A stretch of 64,000 nt of DNA, taken from assembly GCF_004799515.1 (NCBI RefSeq), contig NZ_SSMX01000026.1, positions 310,001 through 374,000 on the forward strand, in the 5' to 3' direction. This document shows, one piece after another, positions 1-8,278 of this stretch. Numbering within the stretch: position 1 is the stretch's first letter; the number at the start of each line of letters is the position of its first letter. The notes under the pieces were generated by a model that searched no databases, was not told the DNA's origin, and was given only the letters and a program-made list of their open reading frames with translations. Source of the DNA: Phenylobacterium sp. (lineage in GTDB: Bacteria; Pseudomonadota; Alphaproteobacteria; Caulobacterales; Caulobacteraceae). Position numbers and translations under genes: made by a program.

Positions 1-324
1 ACCTGCGCCATAGCCAGCGGGTTGGCCAATCGTCCCGCCCGGATCGCCCCAGACGTTGGGCCGCGGCGCGGGCGCCGGCGGCGGGCTCGCCTGCGGGGCC
101 AGGAACGAACTGGATGCCCCGCCCTGCGCCGCCAACTGCGCCTGAGCGGCGTGCAGGGCCTGGTCGGCCAGGATGACGTGCTGCACCAGGAGGTAGGCTG
201 CGTTCGGGTTGGCGCGGATCGTGTCCTCGATCATCGCCGCGGCCTCGGCGTCCTTGGTGACGATCGGGGTCTGGGCGAGGTCGGACAGGAAGCTTTGCAG
301 GATGGCGCGTTCGTCGGGGGTCAC
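1..324 (-). CDS. DUF2076 protein, N-terminal part (cut by window edge)
   Basis: Only the first 108 residues lie in the window; the gene runs off the left edge. The visible part begins MTPDERAILQSFLSDLAQ and contains NPNAAYLLVQHVILADQAL, both typical of the N-terminal helical part of DUF2076 proteins. A Pro/Ala/Gly-rich linker follows from about residue 75. The family is small and envelope-associated, and its function is unknown. The start is GTG at 324, with GGAGA about ten bases upstream on the minus strand. No longer in-frame start with a ribosome site is visible. The family call is from memory of the motif pattern. Confidence 0.7.
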   Translation of the reverse strand, partial: MTPDERAILQSFLSDLAQTPIVTKDAEAAAMIEDTIRANPNAAYLLVQHVILADQALHAAQAQLAAQGGASSSFLAPQASPPPAPAPRPNVWGDPGGTIGQPAGYGAG

Positions 325-474
325 GGGGCGGGTCTCCGGTTAGGACGCCGAGATCTGGGCGCCTCGCCATAGCATGGGCGCTGGCGCCTCGCGAAGATCG
401 TCACAGGGCTTCGGTATGCCTAGCGCCGCCCGCCGGACTCGCACGATGCTGCCGGCGTTCCGAGGAGGCTCTTG

Positions 475-1170
475 ATGGCGCGCGCCGAAGTCCTGGGCTG
501 GCGGCGGTTCCTGGGGCCGCTGGGTCCGCGCCCACGGTTGACCGCCGGCACGGCGGCCGGCGCGATCGTCGGCGTCGCCCTCATCTGGCTCGCGCCGCAG
601 ATGCACGCCAGCACTCGGGCGATCCTGGCCTGGGACGCGCTGTCGCTGACCTTTCTGACGCTGATGTTCCTGAACATGCTGCGCCACACGCCCACCGACA
701 TCCGCGCCCAGGCGGAGATCGACGACGAGGGCCGCGGCGTGATCCTGGCCCTGACCCTGGCTGCGGCGGCGGCCAGCATCTGGGCGATCGGCGCGGAGCT
801 GTCGCTGGCCAAGGACGCCCACGGCTTCCTGAAGGCGGGGCACATCCTCCTGGCCTTCATCACCGTGGTGGCGTCCTGGCTGACGGTGCAGATGATCTTC
901 GCTCTGCACTACGCCCACGAGTGGTACGGGGTGGACGAGGACGATGGGGCCAGCGATTCCGAGGGGATCGAGTTCCCCGGCCATCAGCCGCCCGACTACT
1001 GGGACTTCCTGTATTTCTCCGTGGTGATCGGCGTGGCCTGCGCCACCGCGGACGCCAACATCACCTCGCGCGGCCTGCGCCGGCTGGCCACCGTGCATTG
1101 TGGGGTGGCCTTCGTGTTCAACACGATCATCGTCGCCCTCACCATCAACCTGACGGCGGGGTTGTTCTAG
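475..1170 (+). CDS. DUF1345 integral membrane protein
   Basis: This 231-residue protein has about six hydrophobic spans: near 25-45, 50-75, 90-112, 123-155, 170-190 and 200-230. A conserved block YWDFLYFSVVIG before span five is typical of DUF1345. It should sit in the inner membrane; its function is unknown. ATG 475 is chosen because a perfect AGGAGG (463-468) lies six bases upstream. The TTG three bases earlier would be too close to that site. The gene faces the cold-shock gene and shares a hairpin terminator with it. Confidence 0.8.
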   Translation: MARAEVLGWRRFLGPLGPRPRLTAGTAAGAIVGVALIWLAPQMHASTRAILAWDALSLTFLTLMFLNMLRHTPTDIRAQAEIDDEGRGVILALTLAAAAASIWAIGAELSLAKDAHGFLKAGHILLAFITVVASWLTVQMIFALHYAHEWYGVDEDDGASDSEGIEFPGHQPPDYWDFLYFSVVIGVACATADANITSRGLRRLATVHCGVAFVFNTIIVALTINLTAGLF

Positions 1171-1175
1171 CGAGA

Positions 1176-1201
1176 CCTCCTCCGCCTCGCGGCGGAGGAG
1201 G
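1176..1201. terminator. bidirectional hairpin terminator
   Basis: Perfect 11-bp stem (1176-1186 with 1191-1201) around a TCGC loop, placed between two converging genes whose stops are 42 bases apart. It lacks a clear T run. The CCTCC/GGAGG arms resemble the palindromic repeats near 31.9 and 57 kb. Confidence 0.7.
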
Positions 1202-1212
1202 CGCGCCTTAGC

Positions 1213-1788
1213 CTAGTCGTTGACCCGCAGGTTCGTCGCCGAGGTCTTGCCGCTGCGACGGTCGGCTTCCAGGTCGTAGGCCACGTGCTGGCCTTCGTTC
1301 AGGCCGCGCAGGCCCGCCTGTTCCACCGCCGAGATGTGCACGAACACATCCTGGCCGCCGTCGTTCGGCTGGATGAAGCCGAACCCCTTGGTGGGGTTGA
1401 ACCACTTCACCGTGCCCGAGCCGGCGCCGGCCGGATCGCCCGAAGGACGCCCACCGCCACCGCCACCGCCGCCGCCGAAGCCGCCGCCGCGCGGACGGTC
1501 GAAACCGCCGCCGCCGCCGCCCCGCGGGCGGTCGAAGCCGCCGCCGCCGCCGCCGCCACGAGCCGGGGCCGCGCCCTGGCCGGTGACCACCAGCTGGCCC
1601 GCCGAAAGCTTGCCGGACCGCCGGTCCTGCTCGAGTTCGAAATTGACCAGATCGCCTTCATTCAGGCCGCGAAGGCCTGCCTGTTCGACGGCTGAAATGT
1701 GGACGAAGACGTCGCTTCCGCCGTCGTCCGGTTGGATGAAACCAAAGCCCTTAGCGGTATTGAACCACTTGACCGTGCCGCTCGCCAT
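1213..1788 (-). CDS. two-domain cold-shock protein
   Basis: This 191-residue protein has two cold-shock domains. The first (about 1-68) has KGFGFI at 13-18 and VFVHIS at 27-32, the RNP1 and RNP2 nucleic-acid-binding motifs. The second (about 124-190) repeats KGFGFI at 134-139. They are joined by a Gly/Arg-rich linker (77-122) containing two [12 protein letters not shown] repeats. The protein should bind single-stranded RNA or DNA in the cytoplasm as an RNA chaperone or antiterminator. Caulobacter also has double-domain cold-shock proteins, but the long RGG-like linker is more elaborate than usual. It is transcribed away from the LOG-family gene, across a 194-bp divergent region. Confidence 0.9.
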   Translation of the reverse strand: MASGTVKWFNTAKGFGFIQPDDGGSDVFVHISAVEQAGLRGLNEGDLVNFELEQDRRSGKLSAGQLVVTGQGAAPARGGGGGGGFDRPRGGGGGGFDRPRGGGFGGGGGGGGGRPSGDPAGAGSGTVKWFNPTKGFGFIQPNDGGQDVFVHISAVEQAGLRGLNEGQHVAYDLEADRRSGKTSATNLRVND

Positions 1789-1982
1789 TCGCCTGACCTA
1801 ACCGAGATAGAGTGCCTCACCGCCCTCAGAACGAGGACGTCCGGACCCCGAGTTTGGCGGTCCGTGACAAACTATGTAGCTGGCGAAATGCCAGGAGGCC
1901 AGCCGCGCCGTGACAGAAGAGCGCAATCGGCCTATTGGAGCGCCCCTCCTTTTGCTTGTTGACCTCGCGGGAACCTGGTCCG

Positions 1983-2570
1983 TTGAACAGCATCTGCGTC
2001 TATTGCGGCTCCGCGACCGGGACCGATCCGGCCTTCCTTGACGAGGCGGTGAAGGCCGGGACCCTGATCGCGCAAGCGGGCCTGACCCTGGTCTACGGCG
2101 GCGGCAAGGTGGGGCTGATGGGGGCCGTGGCCGACGCGGCGCTGGCCGCCGGCGGCAAGGTGATCGGCGTGATGCCCGCCGACCTGGTCAACCAGGAGAT
2201 CGGCCACCGGGGACTCACGGAGCTGCGCGTCGTCAACTCCATGCACGAGCGCAAGTGGGGCATGGCCGAGCTGGCCGACGGCTTCCTCTGCCTGCCGGGC
2301 GGGCCGGGCACTTTCGAGGAGATCTTCGAGCAGTGGACCTGGGCGCTCCTGGGCTTCCACGCCAAGCCCTGCGGCTTCGTCAGCGTGAACGGCTATTACG
2401 AGCCGATGCGGGCCACGATCCAGCAGATGGCCGATAAGGGCTTCCTCGCCCAGCAGTACGTCGACATGCTGATCTACGCGCCGCGGACCGAAGGCGTGCT
2501 GGAGGCCTTCCGCACCTACGTCCCGCCGCCGCCCAAGTGGGGCGTGGCGCCGGTGGAGCAGCGGTACTAG
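1983..2570 (+). CDS. LOG family protein (cytokinin-activating phosphoribohydrolase type)
   Basis: This 195-residue Rossmann-like protein opens with NSICVYCGS and carries the family signature PGGPGTFEEIF, part of the nucleotide-binding and catalytic site. LOG proteins hydrolyse nucleoside 5'-monophosphates to the base and ribose 5-phosphate, and many were once misnamed lysine decarboxylases. The start is placed at TTG 1983 because the family begins almost directly with SICVYCGS. The upstream TTG at 1935 would add 16 unconserved residues. The ribosome site (GGGAA) is weak. The in vivo substrate cannot be told from the sequence. Confidence 0.85.
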   Translation: MNSICVYCGSATGTDPAFLDEAVKAGTLIAQAGLTLVYGGGKVGLMGAVADAALAAGGKVIGVMPADLVNQEIGHRGLTELRVVNSMHERKWGMAELADGFLCLPGGPGTFEEIFEQWTWALLGFHAKPCGFVSVNGYYEPMRATIQQMADKGFLAQQYVDMLIYAPRTEGVLEAFRTYVPPPPKWGVAPVEQRY

Positions 2571-2580
2571 GCGTGCGAAA

Positions 2581-2604
2581 GGCCCCCGGCGTGCGCCGAG
2601 GGCC
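2581..2604. terminator. hairpin terminator between converging genes
   Basis: Stem of ten base pairs with one mismatch (2581-2590 with 2595-2604) and a four-base loop, directly after the LOG-family stop and ahead of the opposing glycine-zipper gene stop. Confidence 0.6.
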
Positions 2605-2629
2605 TCGCGGTGTCAGGGTCTGGCCGGAT

Positions 2630-3271
2630 TTAGCGGCGGTCCATGTGGACCTGGTCCGACAGGGTGTCGAGGCGGGCCTGCAGGGCGGCCTCGTCGCGGT
2701 CGGAGAGGCGCCCATCGCGGCGGCGGTCGCTTTCCTCGCGCTTGATGTCGTCCAGGGTGTTCATCGCCATGCGCGCGTCGCGGTGCGACAGGGCGCCGTC
2801 GTCGCGCTGGTGGTCGATCCAGCCACGCATGCGGTCGATGCGGGTGGAGACGTCGACGGTGTTGGCGCGGCTGGTGTAGGCCGCGTCGGCGGCGTAGCCC
2901 TCGACGCCCACCGGCGGGCCGTCGACCCAGACGCCGCTGCGGTCATAGTAGCCATAGGCCACGGCGCGGTCGGCGTGGTTGTCGTGCCAGACGCCTTCGT
3001 TGTCGTAGTAGCCGTAGGCGTGGACGCAGTCGTGCGGGCCCTTGGCCAGGTTCGAGCCGACCACGCCGCCGGCGACGCCGCCGATGATCGTGCCGCCCGC
3101 CTTGCCGCCGTGTCCGGCGATGGCGTTGCCCAGCAGGGCGCCGCCCAGGACGCCCAGCACCGTGCCGGTGGTGCGGTTGGCGCTGCGCTGCTCGCAGGTC
3201 TCCTGCGCCATGGCCAGGGACGGGATCAGGGCCACGGCGGCGATGCCGGCGGCCAGAATGTGCTTACGCAT
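2630..3271 (-). CDS. glycine-zipper envelope protein, paralogue A
   Basis: This 213-residue exported protein has a Sec signal peptide (about 1-22, ending AMAQ). A glycine-zipper stretch follows (about 34-75, GTVLGVLGGALLGNAIAG), similar to the 2TM domain of 17-kDa surface antigens. Then come two AYGYYD repeats and a charged C-terminal region rich in Arg and Asp. The start is ATG 3271, after a strong GAGGAG site. A paralogue of the same length lies at 12077-12718. Both have Cys residues at the mature N terminus and before the YGYYD repeats. The role is unknown; envelope or outer-membrane association is inferred from the zipper. Confidence 0.7.
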   Translation of the reverse strand: MRKHILAAGIAAVALIPSLAMAQETCEQRSANRTTGTVLGVLGGALLGNAIAGHGGKAGGTIIGGVAGGVVGSNLAKGPHDCVHAYGYYDNEGVWHDNHADRAVAYGYYDRSGVWVDGPPVGVEGYAADAAYTSRANTVDVSTRIDRMRGWIDHQRDDGALSHRDARMAMNTLDDIKREESDRRRDGRLSDRDEAALQARLDTLSDQVHMDRR

Positions 3272-3287
3272 AGGTCTCTCCTCGTAA

Positions 3288-3303
3288 AGGGATGTTTGTC
3301 CCT
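3288..3303 (-). promoter_or_regulatory. leader hairpin just upstream of the ribosome site
   Basis: A 5-bp stem (3288-3292 with 3299-3303) and six-base loop lie immediately before the GAGGAG site of paralogue A. Paralogue B has a hairpin in the same position. Confidence 0.4.
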
Positions 3304-3407
3304 CGTTTCGGGCCGCAGAACGTGGGTCGATGCAGGGAGGTTCCGCATCGCGCCTGACCCGGCTAGGCTCGTCCGATTGGCGCCGGGGCGTTCGGGGACA
3401 CGGAAAA

Positions 3408-4496
3408 ATGCGGAAGATTGCGGGACTTTTGGCTGGCCTGGTCGCCGGCTGCATCGCCGGCTTTGGGGCCACAGCGGGGATGGCCGCGCCGCCGCCCTTC
3501 GAGCCGCATGACTACGCCATCAAGGACTTCCACTTCCGCTCGGGCGAGACCCTGCCGGAGCTGAAGCTGCGCTACTACACCATCGGCCAGCCGAAGAAGG
3601 ACGCCGCCGGCCATGTGATCAACGCGGTGCTGGTCCTGCACGGCACCGGCGGGTCGGGGAAGCAGTTCACAGCCCCGCAGTTCGCCGACGTGCTGTTCAA
3701 GCCGGGCGGCGTTCTGGACCCCGCCAAGTACTTCGTCATCATGCCCGACGACATCGGCCACGGCGCCTCGTCCAAGCCCTCCGACGGCCTGCACATGCGC
3801 TTCCCGCACTACGGCTACACCGACATGGTCGAGGCCGAGCACGCCATCGTCCGCGGCGCCCTGGGGGTCCAGCAACTGCGTCTGGTGATGGGCACCTCCA
3901 TGGGCTGCATGCACAGCTTCATGTACGCCGAGATGTACCCGGACGAGGCCAGGGCGGCGATGCCGCTGGCCTGCCAGGCGGTGGAGCTCGCCGGCCGCAA
4001 CCGGCTGTGGCGCGAGATGGCGGTCACCTCCATCGAGGCCGATCCGGCGTGGCAGGGCGGCGAGTACAAGGATGAGCCGCAGCTGGGCCTGCGCGGGGCG
4101 GAGAACCTGCTGATCATCGCCGGCGCCTCGGCCTGGCCGATGCAGATCGAGATGCCCAAGGGCGAGCAGGTCAACGCCTGGTACGCCCAGCAGCTGCCCC
4201 AGCGGCTGAAGGGCGCCGAGGCCAACGACCTGATCTACCAGCTGCAGGCCTCGCGCGACTACGACCCGTCGAAGGACCTGGAGAAGATCAAGGCGGCGCT
4301 GACCTGGGTGAACTCCTGCGACGACTTCATCAACCCGCCGGAGCTGGGCCTGGCGCAGGTGGAGATCCGCCGGGTGAAGGCCGGCCGCTTCGTGCTGATC
4401 CCCTGCCGCCCCGACACCCACGGCCACGGCACCCACACCTGGGCGGTCTTCTGGCAGAACGACCTGGCCGACCTTCTGAAGCGCTCGGGCGGGTAG
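3408..4496 (+). CDS. secreted alpha/beta hydrolase, homoserine O-acetyltransferase-like
   Basis: This 362-residue protein has a signal peptide (about 1-26) and an alpha/beta-hydrolase fold resembling the MetX/homoserine acetyltransferase branch. The nucleophile elbow is GTSMGC with Ser164. NSCDDFINPP and the C-terminal THGHGTHTW are good candidates for the acid and His of the triad. The export signal argues against a biosynthetic MetX role, so a periplasmic esterase or acyl hydrolase is more likely. ATG 3408 is chosen because it begins the signal peptide; an upstream start at 3330 would add a non-hydrophobic, Arg-rich tail. It is divergent from the glycine-zipper gene. Substrate unknown. Confidence 0.8.
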   Translation: MRKIAGLLAGLVAGCIAGFGATAGMAAPPPFEPHDYAIKDFHFRSGETLPELKLRYYTIGQPKKDAAGHVINAVLVLHGTGGSGKQFTAPQFADVLFKPGGVLDPAKYFVIMPDDIGHGASSKPSDGLHMRFPHYGYTDMVEAEHAIVRGALGVQQLRLVMGTSMGCMHSFMYAEMYPDEARAAMPLACQAVELAGRNRLWREMAVTSIEADPAWQGGEYKDEPQLGLRGAENLLIIAGASAWPMQIEMPKGEQVNAWYAQQLPQRLKGAEANDLIYQLQASRDYDPSKDLEKIKAALTWVNSCDDFINPPELGLAQVEIRRVKAGRFVLIPCRPDTHGHGTHTWAVFWQNDLADLLKRSGG

Positions 4497-4506
4497 GGAG
4501 GCCCGC

Positions 4507-5220
4507 CTACGAGGTCGTGCTGACCGTCCAGGTGGCGTCCTCGATCTCGTCGTGGGCGTTCAGGTGGGCGGTGATGGCGTCGAGGTCCTCGGCGCTGGCG
4601 GTGGTGGGCACCAGGGTGGCGGCGAGTTCGACGATCTCGTCGCCCTCGGAGACCACCTCGATCTCGCGCACGGGATAGTGGTAGCGCTCCAGCTCCTCGT
4701 AGAGCAGGTCGCGGGCGCTAGGGGCCTCGGCCGGCGCGCAGGTGACGTGCACCTGGTAGAGCGCTTCGGTCTCGCCGGGCGTGATCGGGCGGCGGTTCAC
4801 ATAGTCGACGAGGGGCCGCAGAAGGGTGTTGCCGGCCAGGACGAAGACCGCCGCCGCGGCCGCCTCGCCCAACAGGCCCGCGCCGGCGAAGGCGCCGACG
4901 GCCGCGGTGCTCCAGAGCGTCGCCGCCGTGTTCAAGCCACGCACCTGGGCGCCTTCCTTCATGATCACGCCGGCTCCCAGGAAGCCGATGCCGCTCACCA
5001 CATAGGCCACGATACTGGCCTCGCCGCCCGCCGCGGCCAGCCGGTCGCCCAGGTGGACGAAGGCGGCGGTGCCCACCGAGACCAGCACCATGGTGCGCAG
5101 GCCGGCGTTGCGCTGGCGGACCTGCCGCTCCAGCCCGATCAGGCCGCCCAGGACGAAGGCCGCGCCCAGCCGCGCCAGGGTGTCCAGGGACAGGGAGAGG
5201 TCGAGGCCCGCGGAGGTCAT
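4507..5220 (-). CDS. MgtC/SapB family membrane protein
   Basis: This 237-residue protein has about four to five N-terminal hydrophobic spans (to about residue 130), including [22 protein letters not shown] and [10 protein letters not shown]. These are hallmark motifs of the MgtC/SapB family. A soluble C-terminal domain of about 90 residues follows, probably ACT-like. MgtC proteins act in the inner membrane; in pathogens they modulate F1Fo-ATPase and help survival at low Mg2+. A general role here is inference. It follows the phosphodiesterase gene on the same strand after 18 bases, so the two are probably co-transcribed. Confidence 0.85.
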   Translation of the reverse strand: MTSAGLDLSLSLDTLARLGAAFVLGGLIGLERQVRQRNAGLRTMVLVSVGTAAFVHLGDRLAAAGGEASIVAYVVSGIGFLGAGVIMKEGAQVRGLNTAATLWSTAAVGAFAGAGLLGEAAAAAVFVLAGNTLLRPLVDYVNRRPITPGETEALYQVHVTCAPAEAPSARDLLYEELERYHYPVREIEVVSEGDEIVELAATLVPTTASAEDLDAITAHLNAHDEIEDATWTVSTTS

Positions 5221-5238
5221 GTGGTGTGGGTCATGTCG

Positions 5239-6570
5239 CTAGAACAGCGGCTTGCCGTCCGCGCTGGGCAACTGGACCTGCAGCACCTTGGCGACGGTGG
5301 GGGCGATGTCGCGCATGTCGATCTCGCCGATGGCGCCCTTCTTGGGCACGCCGGGGCCGGCCAGGATGAAGGTGGCGCGCATCTCCGGATGCTCCGGGAA
5401 GTAGCCGTGGGTGCCCCGCTCGCCGGCCGAGCCGAGCATCGGGCCGCCGGGCCGTCCGCCCGCCTGATAGCCCGGCTTGAAGTCGACCCAGAAGCTGGCC
5501 TGCGGCGTCCCGCCCATCCGGGCGATCTCGCCGGCGTCGGCGACGCGGGCGACACCGTTGTCCGGATTGGCGGCCAGCTTGGCCAGGACGCCCTCGACCC
5601 TGGCCTTCAGCGCCGGATCGTCCGGCTTGGCCAGGACGATGGCCGCCGAGGCGCCGCCCCAGGGCGCGGCCTCCCACGAGGTGATGCGGTGGGTCTTGTC
5701 GTCCGCCGACATCAGGCCGGCGTCCACGAAGGCCTGCTCCAGGTTCACCGAATGCTGCACAGGGGCGAAGCCGTGGTCGGAGACGACGGCGATAACGATC
5801 CCGGGCTCGGCGGCCCGCGCCGTGGCGACCAGGCGGCCCACCATGGCGTCGAGCTGCTCCAGCACCGCCTTCGACTGCGGCGTGTCGGGGCCGAAGCCAT
5901 GCTGGGCGTGGTCCAGGGCGGCGAGGTGCAAGGTGGTGAAGGCGGGTTTTTTGGCCTTGATCAGCGCCTCGGTGAAGGTTGTGCGCGCCTCGTTATTCTG
6001 CGGCAGCTCCTCGGTCATCTGGACGAGCTTCAGGCCGGTCGCGGCCTCCAGCTGGTCGACCAGGCCGGGCGTCGAGACGGCCTTCAGCAGCTTGGCGTCC
6101 TCGGCGACGTGGGCGCGCCAGAGTTCCGGGATGTCGTAGTCGATGGACGCGTCGCCGACGCTGACCGGCCAATAGACCGAGGCGGTCTTCTTGCCCGCCT
6201 GGTGCGCGGCGTCCCAGAGGGTCGGGACCTTGATGTCGCTGGCGTACCAGTACCAGCCGCCCAGGTTCTGGCCGAGCGGGTCGAAGGTGGTGTTGCCCGC
6301 GATGCCGTGCTTGGCCGGCCAGACGCCGGTCATCAGGGTCGTGTGGTTCGGATAGGTGACGGTGGGCAGGGCGTTCCTGACCCCGGTCGCATACATCCCC
6401 TCGGCGGCCAGCTTGCGCAGGTTGGGCAGCTTCAGGCCGCGCTGGTCGGCGTCCAGCACGTCGGCGGGGCGCAGGCCGTCGATGGAGATCATCAGCACCG
6501 GGGCCGCCGCGGCCATCGCCGGAACCGCGAGCGCCGCCGCCAGTCCGCACACGAACGCTTTCACCCGCAT
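5239..6570 (-). CDS. secreted nucleotide pyrophosphatase/phosphodiesterase (alkaline phosphatase superfamily)
   Basis: This 443-residue protein has a signal peptide (about 1-23) and the two-metal site of the NPP/alkaline phosphatase superfamily. It shows MISIDGLRPADV (metal Asp), PTVTYPNHTTLMTG (Thr nucleophile), ALDHAQHGFGP, VVSDHGF and GTHGYFPEH (metal Asp/His ligands). Such enzymes hydrolyse phosphodiester or pyrophosphate bonds of nucleotides or lipids in the periplasm. ATG 6570 was chosen because it starts the signal peptide and has GGGGGA eight bases upstream. It is the probable first gene of an operon with the MgtC-family gene. Confidence 0.88.
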   Translation of the reverse strand: MRVKAFVCGLAAALAVPAMAAAAPVLMISIDGLRPADVLDADQRGLKLPNLRKLAAEGMYATGVRNALPTVTYPNHTTLMTGVWPAKHGIAGNTTFDPLGQNLGGWYWYASDIKVPTLWDAAHQAGKKTASVYWPVSVGDASIDYDIPELWRAHVAEDAKLLKAVSTPGLVDQLEAATGLKLVQMTEELPQNNEARTTFTEALIKAKKPAFTTLHLAALDHAQHGFGPDTPQSKAVLEQLDAMVGRLVATARAAEPGIVIAVVSDHGFAPVQHSVNLEQAFVDAGLMSADDKTHRITSWEAAPWGGASAAIVLAKPDDPALKARVEGVLAKLAANPDNGVARVADAGEIARMGGTPQASFWVDFKPGYQAGGRPGGPMLGSAGERGTHGYFPEHPEMRATFILAGPGVPKKGAIGEIDMRDIAPTVAKVLQVQLPSADGKPLF

Positions 6571-6657
6571 CGAATCCCCCGCCTCAGCCCTGCCGCCCCG
6601 CTGTGGCCCGGAACGATGACAGGTTCTTTGCAAAGGCCAAGGCGCAGCGGGCCGCGC

Positions 6658-7374
6658 CTAGCGCACGTAGCTCGCGCCGTTGATGTCGATCACCGCCCCG
6701 GTCATCGACGGCGGGGCCTCCAGGGCCAGGTAGGCGACGGCGTTCGCCACCTCCTCCGGCTGGGCGACCCGGCCCAGCGGAATGTCGGCCAAGAGCTTGT
6801 CGCCGCCGCGGCTCGACAGATAGTCCTCGGCCATGCCGGTCATGGTGAAGCCGGGGCAGACGCCGAAGGCCAGGATGCCCTCGCCGGCATAGCCCCGGGC
6901 GATGGACTTGGTCATGGCCACCATGCCGGCCTTCGACGCCGCATAGTGCCAGTGGGCCGGCGAATCCCCGCGGTAGGCGGCGCGGCTGGCGACGTTGACG
7001 ATCCGCCCGCCGGTCGCGCGCTCGCGCCAATGCAGCACCGCGCGGCGGCAAAGGTCGGCGCTGGCCTGCAGGTTGATCTGCATCGTGCGGCCCCAGGCGG
7101 CCTGCCACTCCGCGAGCGGCGCCTCGGCGGCGATGAGCTCGAACACGCCGGCATTGTTCACCAGGACGTCGATCCGCCCGTCCAGCGCCGCCAGCGCGCG
7201 GTCCCACAGGGCGTCTGCCGCGGCGGGATCGGCCAGGTCGGCGCCCAGCACGCCGGGGCCGTCGGCGCGGCCGTGGCCCACGAAGCGCGCGCCGCGCTCG
7301 GTCAGGGTGTCGGAGATCGCCGCGCCGATGCCGCGCGTGGAGCCGGTGACGAGAATATGGACAGGGTTGCTCAT
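6658..7374 (-). CDS. SDR family oxidoreductase
   Basis: This 238-residue classical short-chain dehydrogenase has TGSTRGIG at 10-17 (dinucleotide binding), NNAG near 73-76, a catalytic YAASK, and a conserved C-terminal INGASYVR-type end. It reduces or oxidises an unknown alcohol/ketone substrate with NAD(P). The short form and the PLGRVAQPEEVANAVAYLAL block resemble FabG-like enzymes. ATG 7374 has a strong GGAGGAGG site. It stands alone, 87 bases upstream of the phosphodiesterase gene on the same strand. Confidence 0.88.
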   Translation of the reverse strand: MSNPVHILVTGSTRGIGAAISDTLTERGARFVGHGRADGPGVLGADLADPAAADALWDRALAALDGRIDVLVNNAGVFELIAAEAPLAEWQAAWGRTMQINLQASADLCRRAVLHWRERATGGRIVNVASRAAYRGDSPAHWHYAASKAGMVAMTKSIARGYAGEGILAFGVCPGFTMTGMAEDYLSSRGGDKLLADIPLGRVAQPEEVANAVAYLALEAPPSMTGAVIDINGASYVR

Positions 7375-7494
7375 GGCCTCCTCCTAGCGCGCGGCGGGGC
7401 GTTGCGGAATGGCCGGGGCGGTGCGCATGATCCTAGGGTCCCGGCGCGCTCGCCGGCGGCTGCGCCCCAACTCCCGGGGGCCTAGGAGGCGGTC

Positions 7495-7863
7495 TTGAAA
7501 CTCTCAGCCTGCGCCGCGGCGCTCGCGCTCTGCGGCCTGATGGCCGTCCCGAGCCTCGCCTGGACCCAGTCCCTGGCGGACAACGACGATTCCGCGGCGC
7601 CGTCGGTGGGCACACGCTTCAAGTGCCAGGAGGGCGGCGATCTGGTGGCCCGCTTCGACAGCCACGGCGCGCGCCTGATCGCCATCGTCGACGCCGGCGA
7701 GGGCCCGCATGCCCTGCCGATCCAGCCCTGGAACGGCGGGCCGGTGCAACTCACCTGGAGCGACGGCCAGCGCACGCTGACCTGGAGCCCCGGCGTGCAC
7801 ATCATGTGGATGGACGGCGGCGAGCACCGCATGTGCGGCCGCGAAGGCGGCCACCACCACTAG
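7495..7863 (+). CDS. secreted MliC-like protein (putative C-type lysozyme inhibitor domain)
   Basis: This 122-residue exported protein has a signal peptide (about 1-25). The mature part has an FKCQEG start, a central strand-rich region and a second Cys near the end (HRMCGRE), followed by a HHH tail. The two-Cys layout and the size fit the MliC domain, which binds C-type lysozyme or serves as an envelope factor. The start is TTG 7495, supported by a perfect AGGAGG five bases upstream. The family call is by pattern and moderately sure. Confidence 0.6.
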   Translation: MKLSACAAALALCGLMAVPSLAWTQSLADNDDSAAPSVGTRFKCQEGGDLVARFDSHGARLIAIVDAGEGPHALPIQPWNGGPVQLTWSDGQRTLTWSPGVHIMWMDGGEHRMCGREGGHHH

Positions 7864-7874
7864 CCAAGAAAGCA

Positions 7875-7904
7875 AAGCGCCCCCGGCCGAGGCCGAGGGC
7901 GCTT
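7875..7904. terminator. hairpin terminator
   Basis: A long inverted repeat (7875-7888 with 7891-7904, one mismatch) separates the MliC-like gene and the opposing small gene. It starts with AAG and ends with CTT, so it can serve both strands. Confidence 0.65.
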
Positions 7905-7926
7905 AAGATGGCTTAGGCGAAGGCGC

Positions 7927-8160
7927 CTAGCGCTGGACCGGCGGGGCCTTGCCGCCCTTGTCGGTGGGGCGCTTGTCGCCGGTGTCACGGGCGCGGCCGT
8001 CGCCGTCGGTGTCGATCCGCTGACCGGAGCCCTGCTGACCCGTCATCTTGCCCATGCCCTGCTGGTTCTGCTGAGCCGGGTTCGGCCGGTTCATGTTCCC
8101 GGCCTGCTGGTCGGGCTTGCGCCCTTGGTTCGGGTTGTTGGTGTTGGACTGGGAGCCCAT
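7927..8160 (-). CDS. small hydrophilic Gln/Asn/Gly-rich protein, unknown
   Basis: This 77-residue protein has no hydrophobic span and a biased composition: repeated N, Q, P and G in the first half, then DTDGDGRARDTGDKRP. It looks disordered. I do not recognise a family. ATG 8160 is preferred because AGGAG lies eight bases upstream; an ATG at 8167 in another frame almost abuts that site. Flanked by a terminator downstream. Confidence 0.55.
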   Translation of the reverse strand: MGSQSNTNNPNQGRKPDQQAGNMNRPNPAQQNQQGMGKMTGQQGSGQRIDTDGDGRARDTGDKRPTDKGGKAPPVQR

Positions 8161-8278
8161 CGGTCATTCTCCTGTCTCGGTCGCTTCAGAACGCGAAGCT
8201 GCCGATCCAACCGAAGGGCGCCGCCGCCGGTTCCTCTATCACCGGTCCGCCAACGCCTCCCGGCCGGCGGGGAGCGCT

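Noticed and set aside
4552-7485. Very long open frame (977 codons) on the plus strand
   Set aside because: It runs antisense to three well-supported genes (MgtC-like, phosphodiesterase, SDR). Its product is low-complexity, rich in Gly, Arg and His, a common artefact of GC-rich codon bias.
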